This document shows, in pieces, positions 17,658-25,399 of a stretch of DNA of 64,000 bases (its first letter is position 1; each line of letters begins with the position of its first letter). The notes under the pieces were generated by a model that did no database searches, was not told where the DNA came from, and worked only from the letters and a program-made list of their open reading frames with translations. The stretch spans positions 62,001 through 126,000 of the forward strand of contig CBDCAI010000008.1 in NCBI GenBank assembly GCA_965213845.1, given 5' to 3'. This stretch comes from JBBROS01 sp965213845. GTDB taxonomy: Bacteria; Pseudomonadota; Alphaproteobacteria; Acetobacterales; Acetobacteraceae. Position numbers and translations under genes: made by a program.

Positions 17658-18863
17658 CTAGATCTGGTCGGCTTCCTCGCCGAGGGTTTCGCGGACCCAG
17701 CGGTGGGCGCCGTTGCCGGCGGGGATGCCGGCATAGACGGCGCAGTGGGTGAGCAGGGCGCGGAGTTCGGGCAGGGTGACGCCGTTGTTGAGGGCGGGGC
17801 GGATGTGGAGCTTGAACTCCTCCTCGCGGTTCAGGGCGACCATGAGGACGAGGGTGACCATGGAGCGGGTCTTCCAGGGGATGGTGGGGTCGCCCCAGAC
17901 CTCGCCCCAGGCGATTCGGGTGATGAAGTCCTGCCAGGGGGCGGCGAAGGCCCCTGCCCTGCTTCCTGCTCCCGACCCGGCCAGCGAGCGGGCGACGTGG
18001 GCGGCGCCGAGCACGGCTTCTCGGTTGATGAGGCCATGCTCGAAGGCGGCGGGGCCGGTCGGGGCTCCGGTTGGGGCGAGGTCGTCGAGGAAGGTTTCGA
18101 GGTGGCGATTGACGCGGCCGGGCTGCTCGAGGTTGAGGATGTGGGCGGCGTAGGGGAGGACGAGCATCTGGGCACCCGGGATGCGGGTGCGGATGTCTTC
18201 GGCGAGGGGAACGGGGGTGGCCGGGTCGTCGGCGCCGGCGATGATGAGCGTCGGGGCGGTGATGGCGGCGAGGCGGGGGCGCAGGTCCATGGCGCCGATG
18301 GCTTCGCAGCAGAGCGCGTACCCGGCGGGGTTTTGGGCGAGGAAGCGTTCGCGCAGTTCGAGGGCGGCGGGCTGGTGCTGGAAGGCGGGGGTGAACCAGC
18401 GGGTCATGACGGCGTCGGCGATGGCGGCCATGCCGCTTCGGCGGACTAGGGCGGCGCGTTCGGTCCATCCGCCCGGGAGGTGGGCGGCGGTGGCCATGAG
18501 GACGAGGCCGTGGACGCGGTGGGGCCAGGTGGCGGCGAAGGCCTGGGCGACCATGCCGCCGAGGGAGAGTCCGACAATGTGGGCGCGGGTGATGCCGAGG
18601 GCGTCGAGCAGGCTGGCGAGGTCCTGGGCGAGGGTGTCGATGGTGACGGGGGGTGCGTCGGACAGGCCGTTCGCGACGGGCGAACGGCCGTGCCCGCGGG
18701 TGTCGTAGCGGAGGATGCGGTACCGGCCCTGGAGGGCGCGGCGTTGCGGTTCCCACATCTCGAGCGTGGTGCCGATGGAGTTGGAGAAGACGACGACGGG
18801 GGCGCCGGGGGGGCCCGCGAGGTCGTAGAAGAGGTGGGCGCCGTGCGCCGGGACGAGGGGCAT
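17658..18863 (-). CDS. pcaL: 3-oxoadipate enol-lactonase / 4-carboxymuconolactone decarboxylase fusion (PcaL)
   Basis: Residues 1-260 are an alpha/beta hydrolase with nucleophile elbow GLSLGG (Ser100), an acid in GADDPATP and a late His in AAHILNLEQP, matching PcaD. Residues about 270-401 are a carboxymuconolactone decarboxylase domain (WGEVWGDPTIPWKTRSMVTL and a C-terminal ALLTHCAVYAG), matching PcaC. The fused enzyme performs two successive steps of the protocatechuate branch, giving 3-oxoadipate. Its ATG shares one base with the PcaG stop. The cycloisomerase PcaB, which acts between PcaGH and this protein, is not in the window. Confidence 0.93.
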   Translation of the reverse strand: MPLVPAHGAHLFYDLAGPPGAPVVVFSNSIGTTLEMWEPQRRALQGRYRILRYDTRGHGRSPVANGLSDAPPVTIDTLAQDLASLLDALGITRAHIVGLSLGGMVAQAFAATWPHRVHGLVLMATAAHLPGGWTERAALVRRSGMAAIADAVMTRWFTPAFQHQPAALELRERFLAQNPAGYALCCEAIGAMDLRPRLAAITAPTLIIAGADDPATPVPLAEDIRTRIPGAQMLVLPYAAHILNLEQPGRVNRHLETFLDDLAPTGAPTGPAAFEHGLINREAVLGAAHVARSLAGSGAGSRAGAFAAPWQDFITRIAWGEVWGDPTIPWKTRSMVTLVLMVALNREEEFKLHIRPALNNGVTLPELRALLTHCAVYAGIPAGNGAHRWVRETLGEEADQI

Positions 18864-19492
18864 CAGATGTCCAGGAAGACGGTTTCGCGGTCACCCTGAA
18901 GGCGGATGTCGAAGGTGTAGACGGGCGTCCCGTCACGGTCGCTGCGGGTGGCGAGGAGGGTCTCGCGGCGGATGGGGGGGTCGACGAGGCGAAGCACGGG
19001 GTCTGCGGCGTTCAGGGTGGGCTCGTCGGGAAAGTACATGCGGGTCGCGAGGCCGAGGTTGAGGCCGCGGGAGACGACGTAGAGGCTGACGTGGGGGGCC
19101 ATGGGGGCGTCGCCGTGGCGGGCGTCGGCGTGGCGGCCGGCAACGGGACCGGGCTTGACGGTATCGAAGCGGAACAGGCCGGTCTCGAAGTCGGTCCCGG
19201 CGCGGCCCCAGCCGCGGAAGGCGGGATCGAGGGGCTTGTCCTGGGTGTCGGCGGGATGGGCGTAGCGGCCGGCGGCGTTGGCCTGCCAGAGCTCGATGAG
19301 CGCGTCGCGGATGGGCTGGCCGAGGCCGTCGAGGATGCGGCCCTCGATGACGATGCGTTCGCCCTTGGTGTCGGGTGTGGTCATGATGCTGCCGAAGTTG
19401 TCGGCGAAGATGTCGAACCCGGCCTGGTGCGGGATGAGGCCGATATGGACGTAGGGCCCGGCGGTTTGGGAGGCGGTTTCGGACAGGGTCAT
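18863..19492 (-). CDS. pcaG: Protocatechuate 3,4-dioxygenase alpha subunit
   Basis: This 209-residue protein matches PcaG (SQTAGPYVHIGLIPHQAG, then the intradiol core GRILDGLGQPIRDALIELWQANAAGRY). The alpha subunit lacks the iron ligands but shapes the active site of the alpha-beta unit. Together with PcaH it cleaves protocatechuate to 3-carboxy-cis,cis-muconate. It overlaps both neighbours by one base (TGATG), showing a tightly coupled pcaH-pcaG-pcaL operon. The length is normal for the family. Confidence 0.95.
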   Translation of the reverse strand: MTLSETASQTAGPYVHIGLIPHQAGFDIFADNFGSIMTTPDTKGERIVIEGRILDGLGQPIRDALIELWQANAAGRYAHPADTQDKPLDPAFRGWGRAGTDFETGLFRFDTVKPGPVAGRHADARHGDAPMAPHVSLYVVSRGLNLGLATRMYFPDEPTLNAADPVLRLVDPPIRRETLLATRSDRDGTPVYTFDIRLQGDRETVFLDI

Positions 19493-20217
19493 CAGCTGCC
19501 TTCCGGCTTGTTCTCGAACAGGGTCTGCCGGGAGCCGCGCAGGACGATGTCGAAGCGGTAGGCGAGGCTGTCGAGGGGGATGGAGGCGTCGAGGTCGAGG
19601 GTGGCGACCAGGCGCTGGCGGGCGGCGGCGTCGGGAACGGTGTTGAGCAGGGCGTCGTGCGGGATGAGGGGGTCGCCTTCGAAATACATCTGGGTGATGA
19701 GGCGCTGGGCCCAGCCCTGCCCGGAGAGGGAGAAGTGGATGTGGGCGGGGCGCCAGGAGTTGGCGAAGTTGCGGAAGGGGTATGCGCCGGGTTTGACGGT
19801 GCGGAAGCAGTAGCTGCCGTCGGCGCCGGCGATGACGCGGCCGCAGCCGCCGAAGTTGGGGTCGATGGGGGCGAGATAGGTGTCGTTGCGGTGGCGGTAT
19901 CGGCCGCCGGCGTTGGCCTGCCAGATCTCGACGAGGGCGCCCGGGACGCCGCGGCCGGTCTCGTCCAGGACGCGGCCGTGGACGATGGTTCGTTCGCCGA
20001 TGGGCTCGCCCGATTGCGCGTAGTTGAGGATGAGGTCGTGGTCGAGGGGTCCGAGGCGTTCGGCGCCGAAGACGGGGCCGGTGACCTCGGACAGGGAGCC
20101 CTGGAGGGAGAGGAGGGCGAGGCGGGGGGAGCGCAGGACGGTGGTCTTGTAGTCGGGGGTGTGGGCGGGCGGATGGACCGACCGGTCGCGCTGGAAGAAC
20201 TCGTATCCCGGTGTCAC
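19492..20217 (-). CDS. pcaH: Protocatechuate 3,4-dioxygenase beta subunit
   Basis: This 241-residue catalytic subunit shows the four iron(III) ligands by motif: Tyr in GGRYRHRNDTY, Tyr in KPGAYPFRNF, and two His in RPAHIHFSL. It is an intradiol ring-cleaving dioxygenase. The start is the GTG at 20217, with AGGAGG seven bases upstream (complement of 20225-20230); an upstream ATG is possible but lacks such a site. It is the first gene of the pca operon. A LysR-type (PcaQ) or IclR-type regulator gene is not adjacent; the upstream neighbour is a divergent Liv binding protein. Confidence 0.95.
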   Translation of the reverse strand: MTPGYEFFQRDRSVHPPAHTPDYKTTVLRSPRLALLSLQGSLSEVTGPVFGAERLGPLDHDLILNYAQSGEPIGERTIVHGRVLDETGRGVPGALVEIWQANAGGRYRHRNDTYLAPIDPNFGGCGRVIAGADGSYCFRTVKPGAYPFRNFANSWRPAHIHFSLSGQGWAQRLITQMYFEGDPLIPHDALLNTVPDAAARQRLVATLDLDASIPLDSLAYRFDIVLRGSRQTLFENKPEGS

Positions 20218-20313
20218 GGCACAGCCTCCTGGTCGTCCGTGTTCGGGCACGGACGTTGGGCTTGTCATCGGCTTGCGGGGTTGGCGCGTCAAGGTTGGGG
20301 GGATGGCCGGCAC

Positions 20314-20332
20314 GGACCACGGAGACGCGGAG
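20314..20332. repeat. CCACGGAGACACGGAG motif, copy 2
   Basis: It has one mismatch to 16995-17013 (GCG in place of ACA context). It lies in the divergent spacer between pcaH and the Liv binding-protein gene. Its role is unknown. Confidence 0.45.
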
Positions 20333-20398
20333 TGCTGGGGCGGGCGGAGGTGGCGGGACGGTCGGCGCGGGACGCTGCCCATGGCCCACAGGGTCGGC

Positions 20399-20415
20399 TT
20401 GCCCGGTTGGGGCAA
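20399..20415. promoter_or_regulatory. inverted repeat upstream of Liv operon, possible operator
   Basis: TTGCCC at 20399-20404 and GGGCAA at 20410-20415 form a perfect 6-bp inverted repeat with a 5-bp centre, 28 bp before the Liv binding-protein ATG at 20443. The position suits an operator or a 5' leader hairpin. No known regulator motif is assigned. Confidence 0.3.
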
Positions 20416-20442
20416 ATCGCGGAGTGTCGGGGGGACCGAAGT

Positions 20443-21663
20443 ATGGGGAACCCGATGACCTTGCGCCGCCGTAGCCTGATCGTTGCTGCCGGGAGCTCGC
20501 TTGCGATGCCGGCGGTGGTGCGTGCGCAGCCTGCGCCGTACCGGATCGGCAGCCTGACGCCGATCACGGGGGCGGGGAGCACGTTCGGGACCGGGATGAA
20601 CCTGATGATCCTGGCGGCGGTGGAGCAGGTGAACGCGGCCGGGGGGGTTGCGGGGCGGCGGATGGAGGTCGTGTCGGAGGACACTCAGACGAGCCCGCCG
20701 GCGGGGGTTCTTGCGGCGAAGAAGCTGATCGAGGTGAACAGGATCCAGGCGTTGCTGGGGACGTGGTCGTCGGGGGTTTCGCTGGCGGTGATCCCGCTGA
20801 CGAACGATGCGGACATGCTGCTGATGAGCACGTCGGGCGCGCCGGCGCTTTCGGTGCCGCCGGCGAACGCGAAGGGGCTGGGGTTCCGGTTCCAGGCGAC
20901 GAACGACCGGTTCGGGCGGGCGTTCGCCGAGGTCTGCGTGAAGCAGGGGTATAAGCGGCCGGCGACGATGGCGTTCAACAACGCCTCGGGCATCGGGAAC
21001 GCGGAGGGGTTCAAGAAGGCCTGGACGGCAAAGGGCGGCGCGGTGGTCGCGGGGGTAGTGTACGAGCCGAACCAGAGCAGCTACCGGTCGGAGCTGCAGA
21101 CGGTGCTGGATGCGAAGCCGGACGTGATCGTGACGGGGTCCTATCTGGCGGACACGACGATATTGATGCGGGAGTGGTTCCAGAGCGGGGTGGACACGCA
21201 TTGGATATTGCCGGGCTGGGCGGGGAACCCGGACCTGGTGAAGGCTGTGGGGGCGGAGGTGGTGGAGGGGGTGATCTCGGTCGACTCGACGTCGAACCTC
21301 GGGGCGGCGTCGTTCGCGGCGTACGACCGGGCGTATCAGGCGGCGATGAAGCAGCCGGGAGCGTCCAACGTCTATGCGGCGATGGCGTGGGACATGGTGG
21401 TGACGCTGGCGCTGGCGATCGAGGCGGCGGGATCGGTGGAGACGGGGGCGATCAAGGCGAAGATCCGGGAGGTGGCGAACCCGCCGGGGCAGGCCGTGTA
21501 CAGCTTCGCGGAGGGGAAGGCTGCGTTGAAGCAGGGTAAGATCAACTACGAGGGCGCCAGCTCGAAGCTGGACTTCGATGCGTATGGGGACGTGACGCCG
21601 GAGTTCGCGGTGTCGTTCTTCGAGAAGGGCGCGCTGGCGCAGAAGTACGTGGTCTCCATCTGA
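20443..21663 (+). CDS. livK: LivJ/LivK-type branched-chain amino acid or amide binding protein
   Basis: This 406-residue periplasmic binding protein has a signal peptide with RRR before a hydrophobic stretch (LRRRSLIVAAGSSLAMPAVVRA), so Tat export is possible. The mature part begins PYRIGSLTPITGAGSTFGTGMN, the standard type I periplasmic binding fold of Liv/Urt/amide-binding proteins, with the TWSSGVSLAVIPL ligand segment. The ATG at 20443 is used; an in-frame ATG at 20455 is an equally credible start. It opens a complete five-gene transporter operon (binding protein, LivH, LivM, LivG, LivF). The ligand is unknown. Confidence 0.9.
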   Translation: MGNPMTLRRRSLIVAAGSSLAMPAVVRAQPAPYRIGSLTPITGAGSTFGTGMNLMILAAVEQVNAAGGVAGRRMEVVSEDTQTSPPAGVLAAKKLIEVNRIQALLGTWSSGVSLAVIPLTNDADMLLMSTSGAPALSVPPANAKGLGFRFQATNDRFGRAFAEVCVKQGYKRPATMAFNNASGIGNAEGFKKAWTAKGGAVVAGVVYEPNQSSYRSELQTVLDAKPDVIVTGSYLADTTILMREWFQSGVDTHWILPGWAGNPDLVKAVGAEVVEGVISVDSTSNLGAASFAAYDRAYQAAMKQPGASNVYAAMAWDMVVTLALAIEAAGSVETGAIKAKIREVANPPGQAVYSFAEGKAALKQGKINYEGASSKLDFDAYGDVTPEFAVSFFEKGALAQKYVVSI

Positions 21664-21667
21664 CCGG

Positions 21668-22558
21668 ATGACGCCGTACCTGCAGCTGCTGGCGAACGGG
21701 GTGAGCCAGGGGCTGCTGATCGGTATCGCGGCGGTGGCGATCACGCTGGTGTTCGGGATCGCGCGGTTCCCGAACGCGTCGACGGGGGATGTGATGACGG
21801 CCGGGGCCTATGCGGGGCTTGTGGTGCACCGGGCGACGGGGTCGTTGTGGCTGGCGGGGCTGGGGGCGGTGGGCGTGGCGGCGCTGGTGGCGGTGGCGGC
21901 GCATTGGCTGGTGTTCCGGCCGTTGGCGGCGCGGGGGGGCGCGTTGGGGGCGGGGCGTTCGGTGGTGGGCCTGCTGGTGGCGTCGATCGGGGTGGCGTTC
22001 GTGCTGCGGGCCGGGGTCGGTCTGGCGTTCGGGCAGGCGCAGGCGGTGTTCGCGGTGCCGCTGACGCGGGCACAGAACTGGTGGGGGGTGCGGCTGACGC
22101 CCTTGGACCTGCAGGTGGCGGCGGTGGCGCTGGTGGCTTTGGCTGCGGTGTTCGGGGTGCTGTACCTGACGCCGATCGGGCGGCAGATGCGGGCGGTGGC
22201 GGATGACCGGGAGCTGGCGCGGGTGTCGGGCATCCGGATCGGCCGGGTGCTGGTGGTGTTGTGGGTCCTGGCGGGGGGAATTGCGGGGCTGGGCGGGATG
22301 ATGCTGGGGTTGAAGTCGGTGGTGGAGCCGGAGCTGGGGTGGAACACGCTGCTGCCGGCGTTCACGGCGGCGATATTGGGCGGCATCGGGTCGGCGCCGG
22401 GGGCGGTGGTGGCGGGGGTGTTGCTGGGGATGATGCAGGAGCTTTCGACGGTGGTGGTGGGGTTCACCTACAAGACGGCGGTGGCGTTCGCGGTGATGCT
22501 GGCGGTGCTGCTGGTGCGGCCCCGCGGGCTGTTCGGGCGTGGGGAGGCGGCGCGGTGA
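21668..22558 (+). CDS. livH: LivH-type ABC permease
   Basis: This 296-residue permease has eight or so hydrophobic segments, the LivH N-terminal pattern LLANGVSQGLLIGIAAVAITLVFG and the C-terminal GGIGSAPGAVVAGVLLGMMQE. The coupling region is ADDRELARVSGIRIGRV. The start lies four bases after the binding-protein stop. It forms the membrane channel with LivM at 22584-23462. Confidence 0.92.
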   Translation: MTPYLQLLANGVSQGLLIGIAAVAITLVFGIARFPNASTGDVMTAGAYAGLVVHRATGSLWLAGLGAVGVAALVAVAAHWLVFRPLAARGGALGAGRSVVGLLVASIGVAFVLRAGVGLAFGQAQAVFAVPLTRAQNWWGVRLTPLDLQVAAVALVALAAVFGVLYLTPIGRQMRAVADDRELARVSGIRIGRVLVVLWVLAGGIAGLGGMMLGLKSVVEPELGWNTLLPAFTAAILGGIGSAPGAVVAGVLLGMMQELSTVVVGFTYKTAVAFAVMLAVLLVRPRGLFGRGEAAR

Positions 22559-22583
22559 TCGGGGCGGCTGGGCGGGTTCGGGC

Positions 22584-23462
22584 GTGACGGCATACCTGGT
22601 CGCGATCGGGACGATCAGCCTGATCTACATCCTGTTGGCACTGGGGCTGATGGTGCAGTTCGGGCTGACGGGGCTGATCAACTTCGGGCATGTGGGGTTC
22701 TTCGCGATCGGGGCCTATGTCAGCGCGCTGCTGTCGTTGCAGGGGGTGCCGATCGGGATTTGCCTGGTGGTGGCCGCGGTGGTGCCGGCGCTGGTTGCGG
22801 TGCCGATCGGGCTGGTGACGCTGCGGCTGCGGGAGGACTACTTCGCGATCGTGACGCTGGGGTTCTCCGAGGTGGTGCGGTCGGTGCTGACCAACGAGCG
22901 ATGGCTGACGCAGGGGACGCAGGGGATCCCGGGCATTCCGCGGCTGTATCCGGGGCTTTCGGGGCTTTTGGGGCAGCTGGCGGTGTTGGGGACGATCGGG
23001 GTTGCGGTGGTGGTGGCGGCGGGGGTGATCCACCGGGTGGCGGGCTCGCCGTTCGGGCGGGTGCTGCAGGCGATCCGAGACAACGAGGTCGCGGTGCAGG
23101 CGCTCGGCAAGCAGCCGGTGGCGTTCAAGGTTCAGGTCCTGGCGCTGGGGGCCGGGTTGGCGGGGCTGGCGGGGGCGTTCTATGGGCACGACATCACGTA
23201 TGTGGTGCCCGACCAGTTCGTGCCGCTGGTGACGTTCTACGTGTGGATGGCGATGATCATGGGGGGTGCCACGCGGATATCGGGCGCGGTGTTCGGGACG
23301 GTGCTGCTGATGGTGTTCCTGGAGGGGTCGCGGTTCCTGCGGGATGTCGCGCCGTGGGTGTCGGGGGTGGACATGGCGTCGGTGCGGATGGGGGTGGTGG
23401 GGCTTCTGCTGATCGGGTTCGTGATGAAGCGGCCGGAGGGCCTGATGGGCGTGCGGCGGTGA
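22584..23462 (+). CDS. livM: LivM-type ABC permease
   Basis: This 292-residue permease shows the LivM motif LTGLINFGHVGFFAIGAYVSALL and the coupling stretch FGRVLQAIRDNEVAVQALGK. The GTG at 22584 gives the usual N-terminus directly before the first helix; an earlier GTG at 22539 would add arginine- and glycine-rich residues unlike the family. It pairs with LivH. The stop overlaps the next ATG by one base (TGATG). Confidence 0.9.
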   Translation: MTAYLVAIGTISLIYILLALGLMVQFGLTGLINFGHVGFFAIGAYVSALLSLQGVPIGICLVVAAVVPALVAVPIGLVTLRLREDYFAIVTLGFSEVVRSVLTNERWLTQGTQGIPGIPRLYPGLSGLLGQLAVLGTIGVAVVVAAGVIHRVAGSPFGRVLQAIRDNEVAVQALGKQPVAFKVQVLALGAGLAGLAGAFYGHDITYVVPDQFVPLVTFYVWMAMIMGGATRISGAVFGTVLLMVFLEGSRFLRDVAPWVSGVDMASVRMGVVGLLLIGFVMKRPEGLMGVRR

Positions 23463-24217
23463 TGCTTTCGGTCGGGGGAGTGTGCCTGGCGTATGGCGGG
23501 TTCCGGGTGCTGGAGGGGGTGAGTCTGGGGGTGCCGGCGGGGGGGCTGGTGGGGCTGATCGGGCCGAACGGGGCGGGCAAGTCCAGCTTGTTCTCGGTGG
23601 TGTCGGGGTTCCTGCGGCAGCGGTCGGGCACGGTGCGGTTCGACGGGCGGGCGATGGACGGGGTTTCGGCGGCGGCGCGGGCGCGGGCGGGGATGGTGCG
23701 GACGTTCCAGGTGCCGCGGGAGTGGGGCGGGTTGACGGTGCGGCAGAACCTGATGGCGGCGGCGCCGGGGCAGTCGGGGGAGCGGCTGGTGCGGCTGTTC
23801 CTGCAGCCCCGGCGGGTGGCGCGGGAAGAGGCTGCGGTGGCGGCGCGGGCGGAGGCCGTGATGGCGACGCTGCGGCTGGGGGGCGTGGCGGGGCTTTCGG
23901 CCGGGCAGCTGTCGGGCGGGCAGAAGAAGCTGTTGGAGCTGGGGCGGGCGCTGATGCTGTCGCCGCGGCTGATCCTGCTGGACGAGCCGTTCGCGGGGGT
24001 GAACCCGGTGCTGATCGGGGAGATCGTGGAGCGCATCCGGGTGCTGAACGCGGAGGGGATCGCGTTCCTGGTGATCGAGCACGACCTCGAGGCGCTGACG
24101 CGGCTGGTGCCGCATCTGGTGGTGCTGGACCAGGGCCGTGTGATCGCGGAGGGGACGCCGGGGGCGGTGCTGGACGATGCGCGGGTGCGGGACGCGTATC
24201 TGGGCGGGGCGGCGTGA
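23462..24217 (+). CDS. livG: LivG-type ABC transporter ATPase
   Basis: This 251-residue ATPase has Walker A GPNGAGKS near 37-44, the LivG-specific ARAGMVRTFQVPREWGGLTV Q-loop region, signature LSGGQKK and Walker B LILLDEPFAGVNP. The H-loop is VIEHDLEAL. Overlapping starts and stops couple it to LivM upstream and LivF downstream (GTGA at 24214-24217). Confidence 0.93.
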   Translation: MLSVGGVCLAYGGFRVLEGVSLGVPAGGLVGLIGPNGAGKSSLFSVVSGFLRQRSGTVRFDGRAMDGVSAAARARAGMVRTFQVPREWGGLTVRQNLMAAAPGQSGERLVRLFLQPRRVAREEAAVAARAEAVMATLRLGGVAGLSAGQLSGGQKKLLELGRALMLSPRLILLDEPFAGVNPVLIGEIVERIRVLNAEGIAFLVIEHDLEALTRLVPHLVVLDQGRVIAEGTPGAVLDDARVRDAYLGGAA

Positions 24218-24930
24218 CGCTGCTGGAGCTGCCGCTTCTGCAAGTGACGGATCTGCGGGGGGGGTATGGGGGGCCGGACATCCTGAACGGGGTGGGGTTC
24301 AGCCTGGTGGCGGGGGAGATCGTCACGGTTGCGGGGACGAACGGGGCGGGGAAGTCGACGCTGGCGCGGGCGATCCTGGGGCTGCTGCCGGTGGTTCGGG
24401 GCGGGGTGGTGTTCGGGGGGCAGGATTTGTTGGGCGTGCCAACGGAGGCGCGGGTGGCGGCGGGGATCGGGTATGTGCCGCAGGTGGCCAACGTGTTCCC
24501 GTCGTTGACGGTGCTGGAGAACCTGCAGGTGGTGGCGGGGGTGCGGGACCGGCGGGCGCGGGTGGCGGCGCTGTTCGAGACGTTCCCGGCGCTGGCGGGA
24601 CGGCGGGGGCGGCGGGCGGGGAGCCTGTCGGGCGGGGAGCGCCAGTCGCTGGCGTTCGCGCGGGCGTTGATGGCCCGGCCCCGGCTGCTGATCCTGGACG
24701 AGCCGACGGCGGCGCTGTCGCCGGCGAAGGCGGCCGAGGCGTTCCGGACGATCCGGTCGTTGCCGGCGCTGGGGGTGGGCATCCTGATGGTGGAGCAGCG
24801 GGCACGGCAGGCGCTGGCGATCTCGGACCGGGGGTTCATCCTGGATGGGGGGCGGATCGCGCTGGGCGGGACGGCGGCGGCGCTGCTGGCGGACCCCCGG
24901 GCGGCGGAGCTTTATCTGGGGCGGGGGTAA
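24214..24930 (+). CDS. livF: LivF-type ABC transporter ATPase
   Basis: This 238-residue ATPase has Walker A GTNGAGKS, signature LSGGERQ, Walker B LLILDEPTAALSP and the YVPQVANVFPSLTVLENL stretch typical of LivF. It starts with GTG at 24214, overlapping the LivG stop. It ends the second Liv operon; its last 19 bases overlap the end of the convergent TetR fragment. Confidence 0.93.
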   Translation: MTLLELPLLQVTDLRGGYGGPDILNGVGFSLVAGEIVTVAGTNGAGKSTLARAILGLLPVVRGGVVFGGQDLLGVPTEARVAAGIGYVPQVANVFPSLTVLENLQVVAGVRDRRARVAALFETFPALAGRRGRRAGSLSGGERQSLAFARALMARPRLLILDEPTAALSPAKAAEAFRTIRSLPALGVGILMVEQRARQALAISDRGFILDGGRIALGGTAAALLADPRAAELYLGRG

Positions 24931-25340
24931 GCGTTGGGGGGTTGCCGCAGCCTGCTTTCGAGCATGGCCTGGGTGCGGCCGAAGGCGGTGGGGTCCATGA
25001 GGGCGCGGGCGAGGACGATGCTGCCCTGGATGCCGGCGATCGTGTCTTCGGCGCGGTCCATGGCGGTGCGCTCGTCGTGGCCGGCGCGGCGCAGGGTGAG
25101 GGCGAGGGCCTCGACCCAGCGGGCGAAGTCGCTGCGGACCGGGGCGGCGAACCTGTCCCGTGCGGGGTCGGCCAGCGCCAGAACGCCGACGAGGCATATG
25201 CGGCCACCGGAGCGGAAGTCGGTGTCGAGCGTGCGGACGATGTGGGCCAGGGCGGCGTCGGGGGGGTCGATGCGGGCCAGGGGCTCGAAGACGTGGGTTT
25301 GGAACCAGGTGTCGATCTGGTGGAGGACGGCGGCCAGCAT
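24912..25340 (-). pseudogene. TetR-family regulator, C-terminal ligand domain only
   Basis: The visible 142 residues (LAAVLHQIDTWF..., GGRICLVGVLALADPARDRF, RAEDTIAGIQGSIVLARALMDP) match the C-terminal domain of LmrA/YxaF-like TetR repressors. In-frame codons just before the ATG at 25340 read SKY-E, which resembles the end of the TetR helix-turn-helix (HF-x-SK-x-x-L). The preceding 40 residues of DNA-binding domain are missing and are replaced by proline-rich, unrelated sequence running into the end of the ggt gene. I call it a 5'-deleted pseudogene; a short regulator-like protein could still be made. Confidence 0.65.
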
Positions 25341-25399
25341 CTCGTATTTTGAAGGGGTTGGCGACCGGGGTGGGCGGGGCGGTTTTGGGCGCGGCTGGC

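Noticed and set aside
16891..18936. A long minus-strand frame covering crcB and pcaL
   Set aside because: Pro/Arg-rich low-complexity product overlapping two clearly recognisable genes.
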